DNA of 64,000 nucleotides from Sinohyriopsis cumingii (lineage: Eukaryota > Mollusca > Bivalvia > Unionida > Unionidae), in NCBI GenBank assembly GCA_028554795.2, contig CM068835.1, positions 29,762,311 to 29,826,310 of the forward strand. The letters are read 5' to 3'. The first letter of the stretch is position 1. The number at the start of each line of letters is the position of its first letter. The notes below the pieces were generated by a model. That model was not told where the DNA came from. It did not search any database and saw nothing but the letters and a program-made list of their open reading frames with translations. A program made the position numbers and the translations under genes. Positions 13,601 through 26,700 of this stretch are shown one piece after another.

Positions 13601-16600
13601 TTTTGTTCCAATCTTCGACAACTTCATTATTATCATCAACTGATTCTCCACTAAGGACAGAACACTTATTATTGTGTCGGACTTGAAATCTGTGCAACCA
13701 TCTGTTACTTGTGGTAAAGTTGTCATATCCCATTCAACTGACAAAATTGTTTCTTTTTCTTGGGTCATTTGAACAGTGAGTGGAATTTTCTTAGCACGAG
13801 CAGTGCAAAACCATTCAAAAACCTTGTCATTCAAATCAGGATACAAACATCTCTTGGCTCAAACAATCTTCCTTTCTCTGTCCATTTCACCTTCCCACTT
13901 CTGCAGAATTGTTTCCTTATCTTTCATGATATTGTTTATTGGAGTCTTTCCGACATCAGTTTTCTGCAAGGATCCTTGACCCACCCACTCTTTTCAGTCG
14001 GTTGAATTAATTTCACTTTCTCCTCTAAACTGAGAATTTTTCTTTTCCTCGATGACATGTTGATCTTTTTGCAGTAAGTTATTCATGTTGCCAACTACAA
14101 TACTGGTAAAACAATTTTTTATGCATCTAAACAAATTGCAGTGTGTTTTTAAAAGGAAGTCATCTTGTCACGTGATTCGTTAGTCGCAGTCTGGTACCCT
14201 ATTGTTTTTATACATTTCTTTACACTAAGTGAGAGAAGCCAAAATGGCTTCGATATGTACCATTAACATCACGCAGATTTGACCTCGTGGCCGTTATCTT
14301 GACAATTACTGTCAGTTAGGTAATAGCCACTAATTATCAAAGTGAACAAGCTCAACATCTTACTAAGAGAAGCCATAAAGGCTATCAAACCATTTTCCTG
14401 CTGACTTGTGTATTGTACATCAATACTGCCACTTCTCAGGTGTTACTACTGTTCAATAATTGTAATCTTAACAATTATCGGAGTCACTAAACCGGATATC
14501 TTATGATAACACAGCAGGAAGGCTAATTGGATTATATGTACTTAACCTTTTTGTATGGATTTAAATTTGAGTCTTTCTCAGCTTTATGGAATAAATGTGG
14601 TTTCTCATGAGGCTTAAATGATAAAATATTAACCTTAGTGGTACATGTACTTGAGTCAACACTTCTTTCAGTAACGTAAACCTGACATTGGGAAACAGAA
14701 ATCGGATTACTTAACACACATATGAATAAAATAATGGTTCTGGATACATATTAAAATAAAATGCAGCCGCGTGTGAGGGGTAAATTTTATATTATTGCAC
14801 TAATATGCTGGCCTCTGGTCGCGTTACCGGGTGGCCTTTTGTGAGGGGTGCTTTTGAACACAAACTCGTCAGTGCCAGTGGATTCTGGCCATAAGGAGTG
14901 GGTGGCTGCTGGTCGGGGTGCTGTTCAAGAGGGGGACTACTGTATTGTGAATTAAATCCCAAATAAGTCAAAAGTTTAGAAGGTTCAAATGAATTCCAAT
15001 ATTGAATGTGCTGATCTACCATTACTCTTGATTATGGTGATGCACCAATAGTCTTGATGTATCATGATGATATAATCCAGAATGTCTTTGAATGAATTCA
15101 CAATTATCCCAAATAATGTTTTAGTCCTCAAAGTCAATGAGCACTTTGTAATTCCAGTTGATAATTTAAATAAATGATTCCTCTCAATTTATATCTGAAT
15201 GCAACAGTAACTGATTTCATAAAATGAACTTGAAACAGAATGAATAATTTTGCTTACCTTATCCTGTATATAATAATTTGATTTGACCTAAGACAATACA
15301 ATGCGCATGATGTCAGTTGCAAATGCACTTCCGGAACATTCTAATTTTAAAAAGAAGACTTTGAACTCAGATGTCAGTAAACAACTTACTTATAGTGTAC
15401 AAACTTGACAACTCAGATACACAAAAAAACTATCCTCAGTCATGGAAAAGGTGAAGCATACAATATAAATAAATATACATAACACCTACCTACCCTTATA
15501 AAGAAAAAGATTTCATAAAATAAAAGCTTTGTTTTGCATATTAGTCAAATATACATATGATACATATTATGAATATTTAATTTAATTTAATTTGTTTTTA
15601 ATATTTTTTTTTGTTATATACTGTACTATGGGTAATGAAACATTGTATCTTTGCTGAATTGTTCCAAAATCAGTGACAGTTTTGATAAACAACTTTTTTA
15701 AAATATTCATTTAATCTTTCTCAGAGTAAGAATCATTAAGTTGAGTCAAGGTCATATCAGGACTACATGATATTTATTGTGTGCGAATTGGTAACAAACT
15801 TCTATTTTTTTCCAGAAGAATGAACTTTTGAACCTCATCCAGGAATCTGTTTTGCATCTTAGTTGTATAACTGATATTTTGATACATTTTGTTGGGCTTA
15901 AAACACTTGACACATTAAGTTGTACTATGTTGGGACCAGTTTGGGCTGAATTTTATTTTATTCAGATTATTGAATTCAGGTTTTGTTTTCTTCCCTGGAA
16001 ATACAAGTGTTCTGACAAAATTCTTGGACAAAGACATTCACTGGAATTTATACTGAAGTCATAAGTGGAATAATATTTTCTGTGATTCAACAAGAGACTG
16101 TTGACACATTAGCACTTCGTAAATTATTACAGACATCATCACCTTCAATTTCAGATCTTTTCGGGACTTGAACTGAGTTTCATTCAGGACTTTTTATTAC
16201 TAGGTCTTGTGTTTTTAATTCTTGGATTTTTTGTGATTTAATTTGCAATACCATAATTTTTTTTTCTTCTCATTTTTCACTTTATTATGTAGGGAAATAA
16301 ATTATTTGTTAAATTTTACAAAGCTTGTTGTCTTCACTCTTTTCTATTTCTTATATTAGGAGCATATCCTCATAACAGAAAATTGGGCGCTCATCCTTGG
16401 GATACAAATTTTGCTAAAATATTTCAGAAAACTTTGCTTTTGAAATTTAAATGCCTCTAGTTTCAGAATTTTAAAATCCAAAATATTATTTCACATTTTA
16501 GAAATCTTTAGTGAAATCAGGAAGCTTTTTACAGTGCCATCAAAAGTGGAGATCATTATTTCAATTCCTACTCAGGGACAGTTAGACTTCTTGAAAAAAG

Positions 16601-19600
16601 ATGAATTAATTCAGCTTGCCAGAAAATATGATCTTTCTGAGGCTAATGCTTCTTTAACAAAGCAAGAAATAAAAAACATTTTGATCCAGTATTTGGTGGA
16701 AAAAATTTTTTTTGGATAAAAGTGCTTTGGTTTTGTTCAGTAAGTCTGTATCAGACTCTAACATAACAGTAAAGGAATTAAAATTAAGATACAAGATGGA
16801 ATTAGAGTTAAGAAAGCTTGAACTTTAGAAAGATAAAGAGGAAAAAAAATGCAACTGGAGAAAGAGGAGAAACAAATGCAAATGCAATTAAATAAGGAGG
16901 AAAGAGAGAGGAAAATGCTGTTGAAGAAAGGGGAGAGAGAGAAACAAATGCAGTTACAGAAAGAAGAAAAATAAATGCTATTGGAGAAAGAGGAGATAGA
17001 GAAATAAATGCAGTTACAGAAAGAAGAGGAACAAATGCAAATGCAACTAGAATTGCAGAGAGAAAGAGAGAAGGAAGAAAGGGAATATCAATTTAGATTA
17101 AGAGAATTAGAGATGGCAAGTGAAAAGCACACTCCCACTTTACATAAAATTCAAATTTTGATGTTACAAAGAATATTAGGTTAGTGCCCCTTTTTAGAGA
17201 AAATAAATTAGACAAATATTTTCCTCATTTTGAAAAAATTGCTGAAAATTCAAAATGGCCAAGGGAACATTGGACTCAATTATTACAGAGTGCACTTTTT
17301 GGCAAAGCCTGAGACATTTATGCATCGCTGTCAGTACAGCGGAGTGCTGACTATGATCTGGTTAAGAAATGCATCTTAATGGGTTATGAGTTAGTCCCAG
17401 ATTCTTATCAGCAAAAATTCAGGAACTATGAAAAAGAAACTTGACAAACTCGTGTCAAATTTGCAAGAGAAAAAGAGCAGCTATGTGATAGGTGGTGCTT
17501 AGCCAAGAAAGTTGATCAACATTACAAAAATCTAAGACAACTTGTATAACTTGAAGAGTTCAATAAATGTGTCCATAGTGAGTTACACTAAGACTTATCT
17601 TGATGAGCATAAGGTTGAAACCTTGGAAAATCCTGCTTGTGCTGCTGATGAGTATTCCTTAGCTCATAAAGTTTCTTTTGTAAGCAAGTCTTCCACTCAG
17701 CAGTCTTCTGGTAAAGAAAAATTTCAGCCAAATACTAGCCCTTCTAAATTTTAATCTGGTACAATTTTTGTAAATCAAGTTTCTGATAACAATGATCAGA
17801 AATCCTTATTTCTTCCTATGTGTACTTATTGTAAGAAGAAAGGACACATTATTTCTGATTGCTACAAATTGAAAAATAAGCAACAGAATCAAGACAGACC
17901 TATTCCTAATGCTCTTATTTCTAAGAGGTCAAGGTCACAGTCATGTATTGAAAGCAATACATTGTTGGGTCTAATAAGTCCCAGTCTGATTTTATTATGG
18001 AGAATTATTAACCATTTATGTGGAAGGGTTCTATATCACTCTTGGATGATTCAGCCATTCCCATCCCTATTAAAATTTTAAGGGACACAGGAGCTTCTTA
18101 GAGTCTTTTATTATCAGATACTTTGTCTTTTTCTGAGAAGTCTTCTTCTAATGAGAGTGTTCTTATTCAGGGAGTAGAGTGTGGCTTTGTTAATGTTCCT
18201 CTCCATTGTGAAAATTTATCATCAGACTTAGGCTCAGGACCCATGACAGTCGGAACAGTGCTTCTGTACCCATGGATGGCAATTCATTTATTACTAGGCA
18301 ATGACCTAGCTGGAGATAAGGTTGTGGTTAATCCACTTGTAACTGACAAGCCTTGTTTGGATCAGAAAGAAGTCGATCCTATTGAAAAAGAATTCCCTGA
18401 TTTATACTCAGCTTGTGCAGTTACTAGAGCTATGGCAAAGAAAGCTCTTGACAGTGATGTTGATAAGAAAAGTATTCCTTTAGCTGACACATGTATTGGT
18501 CAGACTTTTGATGAGGTAATTTTCACTCCTTGTTTAGATCAGTCAAAGGGTATTGATCACAGGGATCCTCTTTTAACTACTCATTCTCTTTATTCTAATC
18601 AGGGTGACAAACAACAATCACTTGTCATTGAACAAGAAAAAGATCGTGAGACCACCTGTTTGTTTCAAAGGGCAATTAGTGAAACTGAAGCCACATAAGT
18701 ACCTGTTTGTTATTTCATTAAAAATGGGATTCTTATGAGAAAATGGAGACGTGCCGAGGTACCAGCTGGTGATGAGTGGTCAGTGAACTATCAAATTGTA
18801 GTTCCAAAATCATACAGACAGGAAATACTTAGTCTCGACCATGAAACTCATTTGGCTGGTCATTTAGGGATTACTAAGACTTATCACAAGATCTTGAATA
18901 ACTTCTGTTGGCCAGAAATTAAAGGTGATGTTTGTAAATATAGTAGATCTTGTCATACTTGTCAAATGGTAGGAGAACCCATTCAGAAGATACCTAAGGC
19001 TCATCTGTAACCTGTTCCTGCATTTGACAAACCATTTAGCAGAATTATAGTAGATTGTGTTGGTCCCTTACCTAAGACCAAGTCAGATAACCAATACTTG
19101 TTGACTATAATGTGTGCATCAACAAGATTTCCAGAGGCAATTCCTCTGAGGAATATTAAAACTAAAACAATTGTAAAAGCTTTGATAAAGTTTTTCACTC
19201 AGTTTGGCCTTCTCAATCTGTCCATTCTGATCAAGGGTCAAATTTTATGTCTGGAGTTTTCCAGCAAGTTATTTTTACTTTTGAAAATTGAAAACCCTTT
19301 TTGAATAGCTTCTTTTTTGGCTTCAGTATTTTGAAATTTTGCTCTTTTAATGACCTTAGATTTGGGGTGCCAGTAGATCTCTTTCCTGGAAAATGGTGTT
19401 TAGGTAAGTGGGGACAGATTTGTAAAACCCTTGTACATTATTTTGGCCTTTTCAAAAATATATTTGTTCATGTATTGGTAACACTTTGAATATTTGCAAG
19501 TTTTTTACATGCCCTTTCCTGGAGTCTGGAAATTTTTCTCATATTTCTAGCAGTTCTGTTCCCCCAAATTATATTACAGTAGTCAAGATGTGGTTGAATG

Positions 19601-20687
19601 TAACTTTTGTAAAATGTTACTTTGTAATATAATAGAATGAAGGAGCCAAAGATAAGTGTTTATTTTCTTTGAAATATAATTTACATGATGAGACAATTGC
19701 CGGTTATTACCATCAAGTATTCCAAGAATTATATCTAAACATGTCATTTTCAGATCAGTGTAGATGTATTTATTCCTCTAGCAGTAATGATGACAACACA
19801 ACCAGCATAATAAATGTCCTATGATATTTATTGCACTTACTGAATAATTTCAGTCCTATGCCATTTATAGCACTCACTGAATAATTTCAGTCCTATGATA
19901 TTTACAGCACTTATTGAATAATTGCAGTCCTGTGACATTTACAACACTCATTGAATAATTGCAGTCCTATGACATTTACAGTACTCATTGAATATTTGCA
20001 GTCCTGTGATATTTATAGCACTCACTAAATAATTGCAGTCCTATGACATTTACAGTACTCATTTCATAATTGCAGTCCTGTGATATTTATAGCACTCACT
20101 GAATAATTGCAGTCCTATGACATTTACAATACTCACTGAATATTTGCAGTCCTGTGATATTTATAGCACTCACTGAATAATTGCAGTCCTATGATATTTA
20201 CAATACTCACTGAATAATTGCACTCCTATGACATTTACAGTACTCATTGAATAATTGCAGTCCTATGACATATATACCACTAATTGAATAATTGCTGTCT
20301 TATAACACATGTATAGCACTCATTGAATAACCTGGGAGGCCCCGAGTGGCCGAGTGGTTTAAAGCACTCTCCGCTATGGATCACTGCCATCTCACCTCTG
20401 TCTGCATGGGTTCGAGTCTCGGATTCAGCCAATGTGGGTACATGAGAAAGCTTGCCAGTAGCTTTTTGTGGGTCAGTGGTTCTTTCTGGTGTTTTCCCGG
20501 GTTCTTCCTCCACCATTACATTGAATAATTGCATTCCTATGACATTTATAGCACTAATTGAATAATTGCTGTCTTATAATACATGTATAGCACTCATTGA
20601 ATAACTACAGTCCTCTGACATGTATAGCACTCATTGAATAATTGCATTCCTATGACATGTATAGTACTTATTAAATAATTGCAGTCT

Positions 20688-20761
<74 letters not shown>

Positions 20762-23700
20762 CACTCATTGAATATTTGCAGTCTTAGCTCGCAAAGACTC
20801 CAATAAGAATGAAATATTTTTGAGAGTTTCAAAATTTTAGATGGAATTAAGCACTCAAGTAAGATTTTTCTATACATCATACCTGTGTATATATGATAAT
20901 TAGTTATCATTCCGTGCCAGCTAGGAAATAGTGATCGGCAAATCAAATAGCAAATAATTTAGATAAATGGGGTCTTAATTCTATAATTGGCTTCTCAACA
21001 GTTTTTGTATAATTTTTTATATGATTTAAATTTCAAAATTGTTTAATAGTAAATTGGAACTGAGTTTCACATGCCATTAAAGTAAGTATGTTTATCACAT
21101 GACTGCCATAATAATTAGGTCAGTATTTATAATACCCCCTGTTATTTCAAGATGTTCTAACATTCATATCGTGTTTTAATACATACTTATTTTCTGAACT
21201 GTAGCATTTGTGTTGTATGAGTGAAACTCCACGTTATGAATTACTTACCTGCCATAACACTTGTTATGCTAAAAACATGATTGTCATAACACTTGTCATG
21301 CTAAAAACATGATTGTCATAACACTTGTCATGCTAAAAACATGATTGCCATAACACTTGTCATGCTAAAAACATGATTGTCATTAATCTTCAGTAAAAGA
21401 AAAAAGCCACCACTTCAGTAAGTACCGATAGCATATATAAACTTCAGTAAGTACCGATAGCATATATAAACTTCAGTAAGTACCGATAGCATATATAAAC
21501 AGCAGTCATAAACAGCAGTCATGATTGGAGCTGAAGTAAAACTATCATTGGGGCAGTTTAAATAGCAGCAATTAAAAGGCAAAGAGGTCTGGTATAAAAC
21601 AGCATTTCATGTATTACTTAATTGGCTGACAATAGCTAGTGTGATTTATTAAGTACTTTGAAGACTTGTGTGGTTGAGCCCATTTTGCTAATTTGCATAG
21701 GTAAAGTTCACAAAGTGAAACAAGTCAGTATAGGTAAATCAAAGAGATGCTAGATGTGTGTTGAAGAACACAAGTTGTTACATATCATTGCCTTGAATGA
21801 GAGTTTTTAAGCCATTTTTATTAAATATTATTGACAAGTTTGTGAACAGTGGCAACATTTCATTGAAGTCAGATTTTACTCCATATTAAGTACAAAGCAT
21901 GATTATTTCAGAAGACAGAATAGTGTTCAAATGTGATTCATTTTTGAAGCCGATTCAGGAAGCAATTAGCTATCGGCTATGATGGAGTTTTACTTTATGA
22001 AGCACACCAGTAAGAGGAGGAATTTCATTCTTTGCACATCCTGCAAAACAAAATATCAACATATATCATTCATGTGTGTAACATATCTGTTGAAATAGGA
22101 GTACCACCTGTATGTAACATATTTGACATGCTGAATTAAACACTTGGATTATGTGATGTCTATTCATTTTTCTGTAAAGACAAGCATATCTGTGATCAGA
22201 CTGCATCAGATAGTTTTCACATTGCAAAAATTATGTTCATCCAAAACAACTCTGTTCTGACCATGATTCAGAGAATCCAGCAGAGAAGTTTCAACATCAT
22301 TCATCCAGTCTCTAGTGAGTGTAGTGATGAACTCAAATGACACTTTCTTTACCATCAAACCCCTTATTGAGCTATTGACAGCAACAAAGACAGCATCTTA
22401 TTAAGCCTATATTTTGCCATCCAATCATTTTTAAGGATAGAAACATTGTGTATGTTTTTGATGTCAGTATGGTTGTGATCATGTGAGTGTTTGTACATAC
22501 ATGTATTTGTATGGCTTTTTTAATTTTAATCTCACAGTAACTTTATTTAAGATGTCAGAGCACAGCAGTAATATATATTTATATGTTTATTAATGTGAAT
22601 TTATGGTTTTTTATGGGTTTGAATTCTCATGGTTTGGGGGAAAGTTATGTTTTTTTGGTATTTAATCAGAAAAAAAATCAGTTATCATGTGGCCTTTCAT
22701 TTAGGGTCTGTAGCGAGATTAGGAAAAAACACAAAAGATCCCATCACAATATCAGACTTGCACTAAGTTAGGATATTTTGTTATCCTAATGACCAACTGA
22801 CCATGTACTCAAAGATATAATTGTATTTAATAATAATAATAATAATAACGATCATCATCATCATTTAATATTAATAATCTATCAGTTGAGAACATTTCAT
22901 CAACTTTATTTTGTCCTAAAATTTGTTTTAGATTCCAAACATGACTGATTACTCCATGACAGGCCGAACATATAGGTACTTCAAAGGAGACCCACTCTAT
23001 CCTTTTGGCTATGGACTGTCCTACACAGAATTCCACTATGATTCCATCAGCTTTGTGGGTTCTATACAGGCTGGAGAATCCCTAGTAGTGAATGGAGAAA
23101 TTACCAATTTAGCAGGAATTGATGGGGAGGAGGTCTGTGAAATTGATTGATTTTTAATTGTTTGATTGAAGTTGATCACATCAGGTACCTATCAAAACAT
23201 ATTAGTATCTTCACTTTGGAGATGACTAAAATATTGATATTGTATTGAATTATATAGAGAATATTACTTGTATCGAGTGAATAACAAATTTCATTGAATG
23301 GGTGAAAATACTCGAGTTTTTCACCCACTTGAGGAAATATATCCATTATTCACATATAAAACTCCGATTTTCTTCTCTTTTGTTCAAACAAATGGTTATT
23401 CCAGTAACCATGTTTTGGATCCAGGGAAGGTACTTTCAATGAGGATTAGTCACACATAGATGCAATTTATATGAATGTCTATTGACTGGAGTGAAAAAAA
23501 ATAAAAAATTTACTCTAGTAAAGAATTATTTCTCTTGGAAAATTCACTAATTGACAGACTAGCATACAATAAAAAAAATCATAATATATACTGCTAGGGA
23601 TATAATAATTTGTATAATGGATTCAGCCTCCAATGATGTATGTTTTCTTGTTAGAGTTTTATCTTTGTAGTCACTCTCCTCATTAACAATATGAAACAGT

Positions 23701-26700
23701 ATGAATTTTTATTAACACTATATTGTGTTGGTGAGAGCTGCTTTGCTGTTTTTAAGTGATAATATAAGACACATTTATGATTTAAACATGAAATATGGTT
23801 AGAGCACTACAAAAACTGAACATTCAGCCATTCACATACCAGGGCATGAAATAAGCGAAATGACAAACTAACAAAAAGAGATAGAAAGAGAGTTGGCCTT
23901 GCAACATTTTCATATTTAATTGATAATAATTGATTTTAGAACATTTTAATAGGTTTAAGGAACAACAGCAATAACAACAATAAAGCACCAAATACATTTC
24001 AGTATGTGTGCCTTGTGACCAAGAAATTTACCATATGTTGTCAACAGGCTATTGCAACTTTGTATTATTGATTATGTAAACACTAGGTAAATCCCAAGGA
24101 AAGTGTACACATACCATTACAAAAAACCATATTCTTGTAGGTTACTTGGTGTAAGTTCAGTTTCAAGGTTTTCATCCAGCTCGTATAATTTCTCTCTCTT
24201 ACTCCAGATTTCTGACAAATTTTTATCTTAAAACCAGGCCGATTTGGGTATTTCCAGGTAATGCAAATGATAACATCTGAACTCAGATTTACTTAGAATA
24301 TATTGTGTATGCTACTGTAATTTGATTGAATAATGGCCATGGCAATTTTTCACTGAGTATTCCTAAAAGGACAAATATTGCTTAGCATACATTATATGAC
24401 TTAGAGGTTAGAGATTGGAAATTTAAGACATTAATTATTGATGGAGGGAGTAAGCAGATGGCTGTATTTTTATTTCTTCTTACCAGGTGGTACAGGTGTA
24501 CATTTGGTGGCCAGACACTCGAGAGCAGATGCCTCAAAGACAACTGGCTGCGTTTGACAGATTTTTTATCCCTAGATTCTCCTCACTACAGTTTAAATTT
24601 ACCATTCAACCAGAAACTATGGCTGTCTGGACAGATGACAAGGGATTTGTAATTCAACCAGGTATACAGTTCAAATTTACATACATGTGTCTTCAGTACT
24701 AGTCCACAATTCACACAAATATCAGTACTCTTATTAATCCAACTCAAAATTATTGCATTTCCATTGTATCATAGCCTTAGATCATCACCCATTGTATTGT
24801 AACATAGCCTTAGATCATCACCCATTGCATTGTAACATAGCCTTAGATCATAACCCATTGCATTGTATCATAGCCTTAGATCATCACCCATTGCATTGTA
24901 ACATAGCCTTAGATCATCACCCACTGCATTGTATCATAGCCTTAGATCATCACCCATTGCATTGTATCATAGCCTTAGATCATCACCTATTGTATTGTAT
25001 CATAGCCTTAGATCATCACCCATTGCATTGTATCATAGCCTTAGATCATAACCCATTGCATTGTATCATAGCCTTAGATCATCACCCATTGCATTGTATC
25101 ATAGCCTTAGATCATCACCCATTGCATTGCATCATAGCCTTAGATCATAACCCATTGCATCATATCATAGCCTTAGATCATTACCCATTGTATTGTATCA
25201 TAGCCTTAGATAATTACCCATTGCATTGTATCATAGCCATAGATCATAACCCATTGCATTGTATCATAGCCTTAGATCATTACCCATCACATCATATCCC
25301 TAGATTATTGCCTATTGCATTATATCATAGCTTTTAATCACCACCCATTGCATCATGTCATAGCCTTGGATCACCACCCACTGCATTGCCTTAGATCATA
25401 ACTGATTGCATTGTACCATTAGCTTTAGATCATAACCGATTGCATTGTATCATTAGCCTTAGATCATTACCCATCACATCATATCATAGCCCTAGATTAT
25501 TGCCTATTGATTGCATTATATCATAGCTTTTAATCACCACCCATCACATCATATCATAGCCTTGGATCACCACACATTGCATTACATCATAGCCATGGAT
25601 CATTACCCATTGCATTATATTGTAACACCCCATGTGTTATATATCGAATAGACCAGAGTTCAGGACTTAAAAATACTTTTTATAAATAATAAAGGTGAGA
25701 AAGAACATGCCTTTCAATATTGCATAGTGGCTTTACATCAACACAGTGTTTGTCACAACACTATCAACGTCTGATAATATAGAGCAGTCTGTTTTGTCTA
25801 AATACCAAAAATTCCTGTGCATATTAACAGCTAAATTTATTAGATTGACTGTAGCACTTTCTGACATAGTATCTCAATGAAAAAGATAATTTTAGTACTT
25901 GTGTACTTGAGCAGTGTGGTGGGAGATAACAGTGGCTTTATAAAGAATTATATGATAATTATAAAGCATTTAAACTCTATAGCAATCATGTAATAAATCT
26001 ACTTAAAATTTTATATAACAGTTTGATTCAATTTTGAGATTCTATAGTATCAAAGTTAATGTTCGTTATGTAAAAAAAAACATAATTTATGGTTTTTGAT
26101 TGGATTTAGAATTTATGGCCAAAATTCTTTTCTACTTATATGTTCATACTTTGCCACTCTGACAGCTATCTGCTGGTGCACTGTCTGCACTCATATTTAT
26201 AGACTCCTATTCACATCACATGACCTTAGTTAGCCAGTCATTGTTTATCCTTCTCAGGGCTAGCCATGGTGATAACCAAGTCAACAGTTCAGACTGTATG
26301 GGAAAATCACTCTGAACACAAAATTTAGACAGAATTAAGTTTTCCTCTCTGTGTCTGTGGCATGTGTTCTTACTTGTAATCTGATCTATATATTCATACC
26401 TATGATTACGTAGAACTGAACAAAATGGACAAGTGAATTTCAATGCAAATCGAGCAAGAGTGCAATGTACCAATGATGCAATGAGTCGTAATACAGTTAG
26501 AAATAGCCGGGCTGTCTATCAAATGCATACTATTGTGCACATTAAAGTAAAATATGTTCTACATAGCCAAGAAATTACAATAATGAACATTTACATTAGT
26601 TCTAACTTATTGTTCAACAAAAGTCTGACAAGAGAAATGTGATTCTTCGGCTGGGCACATTGATTCAGTCACTATCCTGCGTCTCCGTTGTTTTGGTAAC

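Larger units (their letters stand above)
19815..20800. repeat. 37-bp minisatellite, interrupted by SINE and (TA)n
   Basis: The unit GCACTCATTGAATAATTGCA + GTCCTATGACATTTATA is repeated about 20 times. The array is split by a SINE at about 20331-20518 and by a (TA)n run at 20692-20760, after which GCACTCATTGAATATTTGCA resumes once. Confidence 0.93.
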
